Of a stretch of DNA of 30,401 bases, positions 24,265-30,401 are shown in pieces. The DNA comes from CAYLXU01 sp964388055 (GTDB taxonomy: Bacteria; Patescibacteriota; Minisyncoccia; UBA6257; JACRHW01): NCBI GenBank assembly GCA_964388055.1, contig CAYLXU010000005.1:1-30401 (forward strand), read 5' to 3'. The translations under genes were made by a program, and so were the position numbers. The notes below the pieces were generated by a model. The model was not told where the DNA came from and searched no databases. It saw only the letters and a program-made list of their open reading frames with translations. Position 1 is the stretch's first letter, and each line of letters starts with the position of its first letter.

Positions 24265-24297
24265 AAAATCGCTCCGATAGATATCGGAGCGATTTTT
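24265..24297 (+). terminator. Bidirectional terminator between deaminase and ABC exporter
   Basis: Perfect 15-base complementarity (24265-24279 with 24282-24296), G/C core CGCTCCGATA, T-run on both strands. Confidence 0.92.
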
Positions 24298-24299
24298 TG

Positions 24300-26075
24300 T
24301 TACACCAAAGCTCCCCGCATCTCAAGATCACGAAGACGACGATAGATTCCATTCATGCGCGCAAGTTCTTCATGTGTTCCAATTGCCTCAATCTTTCCAT
24401 CATCTAATACAACAACTAGATCCGCACTCATAATAGTACTAAATCTGTGCGCGATAACAAATATCGTACATGCCCTGTCTCGTATAAGATCATCGATCGC
24501 TTTCTGCACATGTTCTTGTGAAACGGCATCGAGAGAACTCGTTGCCTCATCAAGAATCAATATTTTTGGATCACGATAAAGCGCGCGCGCAATTGCAAGA
24601 CGCTGTCTTTGTCCACCAGAGAGTCGTACACCATCTTCTCCAATCATTGTGTCGTATCCGTTAGGAAGAGAGAGAATAAACTCGTCAGCATACGCTCGCC
24701 GAGCTGCGATCTCTTCATATCCCACAGGAGCGTCCGGACGAACCATACGAATATTTTCCCTTACTGTCGCATCAAATAGTTGCACATCTTGAGAAACAAC
24801 GCTTATCCCCTCTTGGCGATACTTGTGGTAATCCATTTCCCGCAAATCTATTCCATCAATTAAAACCATTCCACTCGTTGGATCATACTCTCTTAACAAA
24901 AGCGATGCAAACGTCGATTTTCCTCCACCGGAATATCCTACAAGCGCAACCGTTGTGTTGGGATGAACAACTAAATTCACATTCTGCAACGCATCCTGTT
25001 TTCCATCTGGATACGAAAAAGAAACATCTTTAAATTCCACTTCTCCGGTCATAGAACTATTCCAATGAGGAGAACCTGGTTGACGAACAGATGGAACAAT
25101 ACGCAAAAGTTCTACAAGTTCTCGACACGCCTCACCACCCTCATTAAGACGTCTTTGAAAGTCGGAAAGTCGATACAGGTTGGAATAAACTCGTTCAAGC
25201 CACATGGTTGCAAGAACCGCAACACCTATCCCTTGTTCAGGAACAAATGCCCACACAATCGTCGCGTACATCACAACACGAGATAAGGAAACAACATGTT
25301 CTTGCCACATAATGTAACCCGTGTATTTTTTATGCCTCCATTTCTCGTCCATCCAAAATCCGGTCAACAACATTTCGTGCTCATCATTCTGTTGTTCCTC
25401 GATCCCAAATTGTTTGAGTGTTCTCCAGTTCTGTGTAAGTTCCGATCCATCCTGCTCAATCCGCTTCATTTGTTTTCTAAACGACTTCCTGAGTGGTGTA
25501 AGTTTTTTTTCGTTTAATACAAGCACCAACGTATAGAGCATAATCGTAGAAAGGGCGAGCGCACCGAAGTGCCACCCAATCCACCACACACCGATACTGG
25601 TAAAAATAATTCTGACCACGATCGGAAGCGTATCAAAGATAAAATTATCAATGAGATATTCAACCTTCATAACACTCTTTGCGAGAATAGATTCTTTCTC
25701 TCCGGTTGAATGGGATATGTGCCAAGCAGTATCAAGCCGCAATTCTTTCCTGTGGCCAAATCCCCACAACATTTTCCACATTCTCCAGAAAAAATTATTT
25801 CTTCGGTTATCCATTTCTCTTCTCAGAATTGTCCCGCTTGCATACAACACAAGCGTCACGACACAAATTATCATCAAATCGTGCATAGTCATACCTGTCA
25901 TAAGTCCATCAAAAAACCATTTAGCAGGATAAATCTGCGCCATAAGCACAATCTCGGCTATCACAAGCCAAACAAATACCCCAGAAGCAAGCTTTTTGAG
26001 TTCTCGAACGGATTCGTTAACCTCGGAATCTCTTTGCAATTCTGCGAAGAAATCAAAGATGGTACGCACCCCCAT
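24300..26075 (-). CDS. ABC exporter, membrane and ATPase domains fused
   Basis: The 591 aa half-transporter has membrane segments at about 30-50, 66-84, 150-168, 172-188 and 265-295, then the ATPase: Walker A GYSGGGKST (380-388), Q-loop VVSQD (426-430), signature LSGGQ (485-489), Walker B ILILDE (505-510) and His543. It would work as a homodimer, or with a partner not in this window, to export lipids, peptides or drugs; the substrate cannot be inferred. Start: AAGGAG lies 9 nt before ATG 26075. It appears monocistronic. Confidence 0.95.
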   Translation of the reverse strand: MGVRTIFDFFAELQRDSEVNESVRELKKLASGVFVWLVIAEIVLMAQIYPAKWFFDGLMTGMTMHDLMIICVVTLVLYASGTILRREMDNRRNNFFWRMWKMLWGFGHRKELRLDTAWHISHSTGEKESILAKSVMKVEYLIDNFIFDTLPIVVRIIFTSIGVWWIGWHFGALALSTIMLYTLVLVLNEKKLTPLRKSFRKQMKRIEQDGSELTQNWRTLKQFGIEEQQNDEHEMLLTGFWMDEKWRHKKYTGYIMWQEHVVSLSRVVMYATIVWAFVPEQGIGVAVLATMWLERVYSNLYRLSDFQRRLNEGGEACRELVELLRIVPSVRQPGSPHWNSSMTGEVEFKDVSFSYPDGKQDALQNVNLVVHPNTTVALVGYSGGGKSTFASLLLREYDPTSGMVLIDGIDLREMDYHKYRQEGISVVSQDVQLFDATVRENIRMVRPDAPVGYEEIAARRAYADEFILSLPNGYDTMIGEDGVRLSGGQRQRLAIARALYRDPKILILDEATSSLDAVSQEHVQKAIDDLIRDRACTIFVIAHRFSTIMSADLVVVLDDGKIEAIGTHEELARMNGIYRRLRDLEMRGALV

Positions 26076-26169
26076 GATTCATCACTCCTTTCCTTTGGGG
26101 ATGGGGTTTTCATTTTCAAAGAACACCACAACACACTGGAACACACCCCTTAGAATGTGTACCAAGAAG

Positions 26170-26323
26170 AACAAAAATCTCGGCACGTTGGGCATGCCGA
26201 GATCTATTCTCTATTTATGATTTAGATAGAAAACGACTCAACATGCATCCACAACAAAAGAAACCGGAACGATTCCGTCTGTTGCAAGAATGAACATGTA
26301 CTGTACGTTCTTCATAATGTGTT
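26170..26323 (-). ncRNA. Small transcription unit of about 150 nt (RNA or 25-aa peptide)
   Basis: A promoter (26330-26357) and a strong terminator (ATCTCGGCA/TGCCGAGAT at 26077+100 positions 26177-26185 and 26195-26203, then five T) delimit a short minus-strand unit. Inside are two small hairpins (GAACGT/ATGTTC and CGGAATCGTTCCG). An ATG at 26315 opens a 25-codon frame starting MKNVQYMFILATDGIVPVSF, ending TGA at 26238, but only about 8 nt from the start of transcription and without a ribosome site. I cannot tell whether the product is RNA or a leaderless peptide. Confidence 0.5.
26177..26203 (-). terminator. Terminator of the small unit upstream of the ABC exporter
   Basis: Nine-bp perfect stem (26177-26185 with 26195-26203), 9-nt loop, followed on the minus strand by T's (26177-26173). 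Confidence 0.8.
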
Positions 26324-26329
26324 TTCCAA

Positions 26330-26357
26330 ATTATATAACATACTATATTTTTGTCAA
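26330..26357 (-). promoter_or_regulatory. Consensus promoter of the small unit
   Basis: Minus strand TTGACA (26357-26352), 16-nt spacer, TATAAT (26335-26330), both hexamers perfect. Confidence 0.8.
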
Positions 26358-26383
26358 ATACATAAAGGGTTGGCTTGGTAATA

Positions 26384-26405
26384 AAAAAGGGCGAAACGCC
26401 CCTTT
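26384..26405 (-). terminator. Terminator after the kinase-like gene
   Basis: Stem GGGGCG/CGCCCT (one G-U) with a TTT loop, followed by a T-run, directly after the stop at 26411. Confidence 0.75.
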
Positions 26406-26410
26406 GTTTT

Positions 26411-27013
26411 TTATGAAAGAATTTTTGGGATAACCCGCTGTTCATAAAATTCCCTTACTGCCAACCCAAACTCTTCCCCTGTTCCCGTGTTGTCTATTCG
26501 ATAATCGGCTCTTGAACCGATAATGGGAATCTCTACCTCAGTTGCTGCCGCCTCCTCCTCTAAAAACTCCTCGAATGTTTTTTCTCGTTCCCCAGCACGC
26601 TCGGCACGCTTACGAGTCCGTTCGTATCTTGTATCCACAGGCGCCGTTACGTATGCCATTATTGATCCAGGAATACCTCGCACAAGCCTTTCTTCTATTT
26701 CACGACGAACTCCATCCAAAACAACCACAATTGCTGCATCACGTCTCAATCGAGCCTCTACAGCGTTTGCCAACGTATGGACACCGAAAGCATCTGCCAT
26801 GACCGTACCAAGTTTTTGTTGATTGTGTCGCGTCGTGGAAAGTCTCCACAATTCCAAGGTTTCGTTGATAATATCAGAAAACCTATGGCGAGAGAAAACA
26901 GAACGTACTCCACTAATGCGCGGATCTCCCGTAATATACACATTTAACAAATTGCCAAATGTTTCCTTTCCACCACCCTTTTCCCCAGTAACACCAATTA
27001 CGAGAGTATTCAC
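26411..27013 (-). CDS. P-loop nucleotide/dephospho-CoA kinase-like protein
   Basis: The 200 aa product from GTG 27013 (MNTLVIGVTGEKGGGKETF) is preferred, since GGAGG lies 8 nt upstream; a GTG at 27028 overlaps that site. The P-loop at 7-17 reads GVTGEKGGGKE, with Glu where Ser/Thr is normal. Later VVVLDGVRREIEERL gives a Walker-B-like Asp, and a basic helix around RYERTRKRAERAGERE could be a LID. The layout is that of NMP or dephospho-CoA kinases, but the substrate is uncertain. Its start overlaps the HAD stop (GTGA, 4 nt), so the two are coupled. Confidence 0.75.
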   Translation of the reverse strand: MNTLVIGVTGEKGGGKETFGNLLNVYITGDPRISGVRSVFSRHRFSDIINETLELWRLSTTRHNQQKLGTVMADAFGVHTLANAVEARLRRDAAIVVVLDGVRREIEERLVRGIPGSIMAYVTAPVDTRYERTRKRAERAGEREKTFEEFLEEEAAATEVEIPIIGSRADYRIDNTGTGEEFGLAVREFYEQRVIPKILS

Positions 27014-27666
27014 GATCTTTCCCTCCACCCTTGCGCGATGGAAAGTACTTCGGAGAGAGAATCCACAACATATGTTGGTTTTGCCCCTTTAATTCTTCGT
27101 TTCGTATTGTATCCCCTGGTAAACCCAAAGGTGTGAACCCCGAGTTCCTTACCAAGCCCAATCCCTTCGTGCGTATCATCAACATAAAACGTCTCTTCTG
27201 GTTTCACACCGAAATGCTCCACGGTTTCTCTAAGCGCACTGCCTTTTGGCCACGCACCCGCTCTAATATGATCAAACACTTCTTGGAGCTTAAATTGTTC
27301 TATGCGTCGCAAAAGGACTTCTGGAACCTCCGCGCTCACAATCGCAAGCTTAAACCCAAGTTCCTTGAAACGCATGAGCAACATTTTTGCCATTTCGTGA
27401 TCGTGCAGTTTTGTCTCATCCCAGTGCTCATTAAACACACGGGTACGAATAGCGTGATTCAAATCCAAATCGAAATGGGTAATCCCATGTTGGATATAAA
27501 ACTTTTTGAAATCAGATTCGATTTCATCTCGAAACGCCCCAAGGGAAGGAGGGAGTACTCCATGTGCCTCAAAAATCTCACGAGTACTTTGATATGCAAG
27601 ACGCAAGTCGTCTATAAGCGTTCCATTCCAATCAAAAATCCCCAACTTCCATCTCAATGCTATCAC
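27010..27666 (-). CDS. HAD-superfamily phosphatase (phosphoglycolate phosphatase-like)
   Basis: The 218 aa protein has motif I FDWNGTL (11-17), with nucleophile Asp12 and Asn14 in place of the second Asp. This variant is widespread in the family. The cap domain is helical. Motif II is IVSAE, motif III Lys lies in WPKGSA, and motif IV is YVDDT near 168. It hydrolyses small phosphomonoesters; the exact substrate is unknown. GTG 27666 is used with AAGGAT close before it; TTG 27657 is an alternative. It is first in a two-gene unit with the kinase-like gene. Confidence 0.88.
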   Translation of the reverse strand: MIALRWKLGIFDWNGTLIDDLRLAYQSTREIFEAHGVLPPSLGAFRDEIESDFKKFYIQHGITHFDLDLNHAIRTRVFNEHWDETKLHDHEMAKMLLMRFKELGFKLAIVSAEVPEVLLRRIEQFKLQEVFDHIRAGAWPKGSALRETVEHFGVKPEETFYVDDTHEGIGLGKELGVHTFGFTRGYNTKRRIKGAKPTYVVDSLSEVLSIAQGWRERS

Positions 27667-27721
27667 CCTATCCTTGTCTAGGTACTAAGCGAAGTATATA
27701 GAAAATGCCACGCATACGCAA

Positions 27722-27782
27722 ATAAATTTCTAATTTTTAATTTTCGGTTTTCAATCAATTTTAAAATTTTCGAATTAGAAAA
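27722..27782. repeat. A/T-rich inverted-repeat element
   Basis: TTCTAATTTTTAATTTTCGG and the complementary-type words AAAATTTTCGAATTAGAAAAT form a loose inverted repeat. It resembles the other A/T-rich intergenic elements at 7458, 9634 and 14220. Confidence 0.4.
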
Positions 27783-27784
27783 TG

Positions 27785-28442
27785 ATAAGACCCCGTGTGC
27801 TCACGAGGTCTCATGCTTGGGGTGCCCATTCCCCTAGTTTTTTGTGGATCCGAGTGCCAATTGATTCGGCTTCCCTGTCGGACCCCCACATCGTTAACGG
27901 CGCATGACTAAACCTTCTCCTTTCTTTTGCCCGTCGTGCAGTCGTGTGTGTGGTGGGAGGAAGCCGGGCCGCGCGATGTTATCGCCTGCGGTCGCCCGAC
28001 CTCTCCCAAGGAGGATGCTTCTGGGATGCAAGGCTGCGGACGCTTTTGTGGTGCGGGTCCGCCCTCCAAAACGCCTCACATCCCCAACGTCACAGAAAGC
28101 CGGTAAAAAAGCGTTGCATCGTGGGTCACCGGCTCCTTTCCTATAGATTTTTCAGTGTCGAGGTTTTTTAGGATGTCCTCTGCATCCCCGCTGCGCCTTG
28201 TTCAGGGCGGCGGGATCCCGGTTAGGTACCTGCCGAAGTCCATGATGCGCTCCGGGCTCCTCTCCAAGAATCTGATGGTGCTGATGATGGAGCCGCGCGA
28301 CCTACTGGCCGGACGGCGCCGCATACACTGGCTGGGGGATGCCCGCCCAAGGACTCTTCTGTCCTTTGGCAAGGCGCTCCTTATCGCTTTTGCGCAGCTT
28401 CACTTAATCACCTCCTTTATGGTTGAGCTATTTCAAAAGTCT
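27785..28442 (-). ncRNA. G/C-rich hairpin-dense block, candidate large structured RNA
   Basis: About 650 bases, far richer in G/C than all neighbours, with no long convincing gene. A good minus promoter (28449-28476) reads into it. Clear stems include 28347-28354/28361-28369, 28171-28175/28183-28187, 28036-28041/28057-28062, and CCGC+GCGAT/ATCGC+GCGG (27969-27991). A 10-bp stem with one G-U pair only on the minus strand (27788-27811) closes it like a terminator. RNase P and tmRNA landmarks were not found. Alternatives are a cluster of tiny genes or a decayed foreign gene. Confidence 0.4.
28302..28403 (-). CDS. Possible 33-residue peptide at the head of the G/C-rich block
   Basis: GTG 28403 follows the best ribosome site in the window, AAAGGAGGTGAT, at 7 nt. 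The frame begins MKLRKSDKERLAKGQKSPWA and ends in TAG after 33 residues with a Pro/Ala/Gly-rich tail. No family recognised. It lies on the transcript expected from the 28449-28476 promoter. The ribosome site argues for translation, but the region is also dense in RNA stems, so it could be part of a structured RNA. Confidence 0.35.
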   Translation of the reverse strand: MKLRKSDKERLAKGQKSPWAGIPQPVYAAPSGQ

Positions 28443-28448
28443 AATAGT

Positions 28449-28476
28449 AGTATAGCACATCTACAAATATTGTCAA
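28449..28476 (-). promoter_or_regulatory. Promoter reading into the G/C-rich block
   Basis: Minus strand TTGACA (28476-28471), 16-nt spacer, TATACT (28454-28449). Confidence 0.7.
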
Positions 28477-28516
28477 GCCTTCTTACGGTGGCACATTCCA
28501 AGTCCGAATAAGCTCG

Positions 28517-28630
28517 TAAAAGAAACACCAGCGTTTTACCGCCGGTGTATCTCCAAATGACGAGAGTGACAGATCCTATAAGGTTCTGTGTTGAGAATTT
28601 ATCTAAAGACAAATTCATTCACTCACTTAT
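28517..28630 (-). ncRNA. Candidate three-way-junction RNA with terminator
   Basis: The transcript from the 28637-28665 promoter folds into a compact junction. P1 is GAGTG/CACTC (28564-28568, 28620-28624). P2 is GAATTT/AAATTC (28595-28600, 28611-28616). P3 is ACAGA/TCTGT (28569-28573, 28585-28589) with an inner CCT/AGG. P1 and P3 abut directly. A 9-bp hairpin (28525-28533/28540-28548, one G-U) follows with TTCTTTT, terminator-like. It resembles a riboswitch-style aptamer plus terminator or a small stable RNA; no known class is recognised. A 61-codon frame crosses it and the next promoter, and is disfavoured. Confidence 0.45.
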
Positions 28631-28636
28631 GGTTGA

Positions 28637-28665
28637 AGTATAGCAAATTATTTTTTGTTTGTCAA
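28637..28665 (-). promoter_or_regulatory. Promoter of the three-way-junction RNA
   Basis: Minus strand TTGACA (28665-28660), 17-nt spacer, TATACT (28642-28637). It is almost ideal. The word TCAACCATAA follows this and also the next promoter downstream. Confidence 0.75.
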
Positions 28666-28679
28666 TAAAATCTAAAACA

Positions 28680-28700
28680 AAAACCCGGACCAAGGCCGGG
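28680..28700 (-). terminator. Intrinsic terminator after the 28706 gene
   Basis: Stem CCCGG/CCGGG (28684-28688, 28696-28700), 7-nt loop, followed on the minus strand by TTTTTGTTTT. Confidence 0.9.
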
Positions 28701-28705
28701 ATGAA

Positions 28706-29113
28706 CTAAAGAGTAATCTTTGAAGAAGCCGCAAGGTATATGAACTGCCCCCACATAAAGTAAAAATAAGAAGATAGGAGAAGTGCCCAAAAACTGCCAA
28801 AACTCAGCATAAGAATTACAAAAAAAATAAGCAAAGGAAGGTAAACAACGGATTCGAAAGAGTGTTGGAGGCCACAAAAGGAATATAGTGCCCACCCAAA
28901 AACAATTCCACCCATGGCTGGCATAACTACGTGATACATATACATACCAAGCCCTATTTCTATAATATTCTCAGGATATGTCCCCAACCATCCATCAAAC
29001 ACAACAAGGGCGAGATATCCAAAGAAAAAAATTGTGAGAGCATTCAACCTCTGTTCGACGCCATTCATCCACCATTTGTCCATCCTCTCAAAACCACCAA
29101 TCCTGCCTTCCAT
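28706..29113 (-). CDS. Hypothetical polytopic membrane protein, 135 aa
   Basis: Unrecognised. ATG 29113 is chosen because GGAGG lies 9 nt upstream; the ATG at 29122 directly abuts it. A hydrophilic start (MEGRIGGFERMDKWWM) is followed by about four membrane spans: near 22-42, 48-70, 85-105 and 107-128, with many Phe, Tyr and Gly. No catalytic motif or Cys cluster. It has its own promoter (29157-29185) and terminator, so it is a single-gene unit downstream of the DUF4015 gene. Confidence 0.72.
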   Translation of the reverse strand: MEGRIGGFERMDKWWMNGVEQRLNALTIFFFGYLALVVFDGWLGTYPENIIEIGLGMYMYHVVMPAMGGIVFGWALYSFCGLQHSFESVVYLPLLIFFVILMLSFGSFWALLLSSYFYFMWGQFIYLAASSKITL

Positions 29114-29156
29114 GTGCTCCATCCTCCAAAGCGGTAATCATGAAGGAGCTGAAAAA

Positions 29157-29185
29157 ATGATATCACAAGATAAAAACAGTATCAA
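29157..29185 (-). promoter_or_regulatory. Promoter of the 28706 membrane protein gene
   Basis: Minus strand TTGATA (29185-29180), 17-nt spacer, TATCAT (29162-29157). Confidence 0.6.
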
Positions 29186-29198
29186 CACCACGTGCTAT

Positions 29199-30368
29199 TT
29201 AAAAATCCGGATAATTATTACTCGGACTCCAAAGCATATACCCACCATGGAACCCATTATCCTCTAGCGCCTTGATCTGTTTACGAATCATCGCCCCATC
29301 ATACACCGCACCAATATCAAAAACCTGTAGCCATGGACGCATTATGGCCCGCTTCTCTACCGGAATAGACGAAGATGCAGACTTCTTAATGGCCTCTTTA
29401 AGAGAATAGTCGATTACCTCGTAGGGATGTTCCGCTGGGTTCCCATACCCCGCAAATCCATCAATATAATGTGAGGGGTATGTCATGGGGGCAACCACAT
29501 CAAAATATTGAAGAGCGTTCTCAAACCGTTGCCCAATGCCCATATCATCATTGTTCACCAACGTTTGCCCAAAAATATCAGCGGAAATGGTTATATCCCT
29601 CTCATCAAAGTAACCTCCGAGAAATTTAAAAAACTCCCCAATTACTTCCTCGCGAGACTTAACCCCATCCCAACGTGGATATGCAATTTGACTAAGTGAT
29701 CCATCTGAAGGAAAACGAATATAGTCAAAATTCACCTCATCGAAACCTGACTTTATTGTCGCCTCCCCCAAATGCGCAATATGATTCCAATACTCTTTCG
29801 ATGTGGGATCAATCCAATAATTACGTTTTTTGTCCTTCCACAACACTCCTGTGTTTTTGGAACGCAACGCAAGATCTTCATGTCGTTTTACGTATTTATT
29901 ATCGGTGAATACGACTATCCTTCCAACAAGATAGAAACCCTCATCGCGAAGCCGCTTAACAATATCCGGACCTCTCCGCACAAGATATGAAGCATCTTTA
30001 ATGTCCTTATCATTGTGTACGTCATACGCTGCCAGAGGAAAAAATAAGATCCCTTCGGTCTCCTTTACATCAACAACTAGGGCATTAATATTGTTTTTCT
30101 TTGCATAAATAATAATTTTCTCAAGCCTGCTTGGGGTCGCTGCAGTATACATGGTCACGTAGAGAGCGCGTACTACATCCAATTTTTTTGGAACAAATGA
30201 AAGCTCTTTTTCTGCCTTATTCGTTTCTGGAGTGCTTGAAACTGTCCCGTTTAGGGCGACACCCTCTACAGATGCAGAAAAGTTATCCAAAGGCACGTCT
30301 GTTTTTAATGAAAACAGGTATATCCCACCAAACACTAGAACAGCCACTATAAATAATGAAGATTTCAT
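29199..30368 (-). CDS. DUF4015 putative glycoside hydrolase, membrane-anchored
   Basis: The 389 aa protein has an N-terminal signal anchor (about 4-20), a 40-residue Ser/Thr-rich linker, then a TIM-barrel-like domain from about 64. Recognisable strand ends are NALVVDVKETEG, YLVGRIVVFTDN, YWIDPTSKEYW, FDEVNFDYIRFPSDG, ISADIFGQT, VVAPMTYPSHY and a final GYMLWSPSNNY. This is the DUF4015 family, related to GH13-like hydrolases; FDYIRFP is its hallmark. It would act outside the cell on cell-surface glycan; the substrate is unknown. The ATG at 30368 has no clear ribosome site in the short upstream sequence seen. Confidence 0.9.
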   Translation of the reverse strand: MKSSLFIVAVLVFGGIYLFSLKTDVPLDNFSASVEGVALNGTVSSTPETNKAEKELSFVPKKLDVVRALYVTMYTAATPSRLEKIIIYAKKNNINALVVDVKETEGILFFPLAAYDVHNDKDIKDASYLVRRGPDIVKRLRDEGFYLVGRIVVFTDNKYVKRHEDLALRSKNTGVLWKDKKRNYWIDPTSKEYWNHIAHLGEATIKSGFDEVNFDYIRFPSDGSLSQIAYPRWDGVKSREEVIGEFFKFLGGYFDERDITISADIFGQTLVNNDDMGIGQRFENALQYFDVVAPMTYPSHYIDGFAGYGNPAEHPYEVIDYSLKEAIKKSASSSIPVEKRAIMRPWLQVFDIGAVYDGAMIRKQIKALEDNGFHGGYMLWSPSNNYPDF

Positions 30369-30401
30369 GTTTTATTCTTTCTTTTAGTGTATCTGAATAG
30401 A

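Noticed and set aside
28080..28320. UGA read as glycine, joining two frames in the G/C-rich block
   Set aside because: UGA clearly ends other genes in this window (for example yjjX and the HAD gene), so recoding is not supported.
27785..28442. RNase P RNA or tmRNA in the G/C-rich block
   Set aside because: AGGAAAG and ACCGGCTTTCTGT superficially resemble conserved RNase P segments, but they do not form the P4 helix, and neither a tRNA-like end nor a tag frame is visible on either strand.
28155..28511. 118-residue plus-strand frame over the G/C-rich block
   Set aside because: No ribosome site or plus-strand promoter; long open frames are expected by chance at high G/C, and promoters point the other way.
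28433..28618. 61-residue minus-strand frame over the three-way junction
   Set aside because: It crosses the terminator-like hairpin and the next promoter; the stems explain the sequence better, though translation cannot be fully excluded.

Overview
The window reads as a chromosomal segment of a Candidate Phyla Radiation (Patescibacteria, probably Parcubacteria-like) genome. This rests on several things: compact A/T-leaning DNA, small single-domain proteins, a str/S10 ribosomal cluster whose proteins carry lineage-type tails (long Lys-rich tails on L22 and L23), a stand-alone ComEC-type metallo-beta-lactamase, a DUF4015 protein, and many short orphan membrane proteins. UGA acts as an ordinary stop (for example at the ends of the YjjX and HAD genes), so the Gracilibacteria/Absconditabacteria code does not apply. 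The lineage call is inference from gene content, not from a tree.

Layout. 1-5766 (minus): S10-type operon in the order tuf-rpsJ-rplC-rplD-rplW-rplB-rpsS-rplV-rpsC, with rpsC cut by the window edge. 5957-7447: three accessory genes sit where fusA would normally abut tuf. 7501-10639 (minus): str operon rpsL-rpsG-fusA behind a structured leader. 10953-15596: an orphan gene with a very strong promoter, an M50 protease, rpmB, tRNA-Pro(GGG), a translationally coupled orphan pair, a YjjX-type NTPase, ddl and a small orphan. 15662-17683 (minus): ndk and a shortened aspS. 17811-18733: tandem paralogous membrane proteins. 18766-23015: ComEC-like hydrolase and secA, then divergent speH, then hpf. 23148-24244: a tiny Lys/Ala peptide, a candidate hairpin RNA and a dCMP deaminase. 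24300-27666 (minus): ABC exporter, a small unassigned transcription unit, a P-loop kinase-like protein and a HAD phosphatase. 27667-28705: a kilobase with no convincing conventional gene but with two excellent minus-strand promoters, a compact three-way-junction RNA with its own terminator-like hairpin, and a strikingly G/C-rich, hairpin-dense block. 28706-30368 (minus): a membrane protein and a DUF4015 glycoside-hydrolase-like protein.

How it works together. The left third is the translation core (ribosomal proteins, EF-Tu, EF-G). Its regulation probably lies in leaders: the tuf-rpsJ spacer and the rpsL leader both hold long or mutually exclusive stems. The middle contributes wall synthesis (Ddl), nucleotide pool care (Ndk, YjjX, dCMP deaminase), tRNA charging (AspRS), secretion (SecA), ribosome hibernation (HPF) and polyamine or decarboxy-AdoMet chemistry (SpeH). 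The ComEC-like hydrolase fits DNA scavenging, which is expected of organisms with few biosynthetic pathways.

Most promising for novelty: the candidate non-coding RNAs on the minus strand at 23515-23611, 26170-26323, 28517-28630 and 27785-28442. Each has a good sigma70-type promoter and a terminator or terminator-like hairpin, and none matches an RNA family that I can recognise by eye. Also notable are the AspRS without its GAD insertion, the orphan protein at 10953-11582, and the paralogous membrane pair at 17811-18733.
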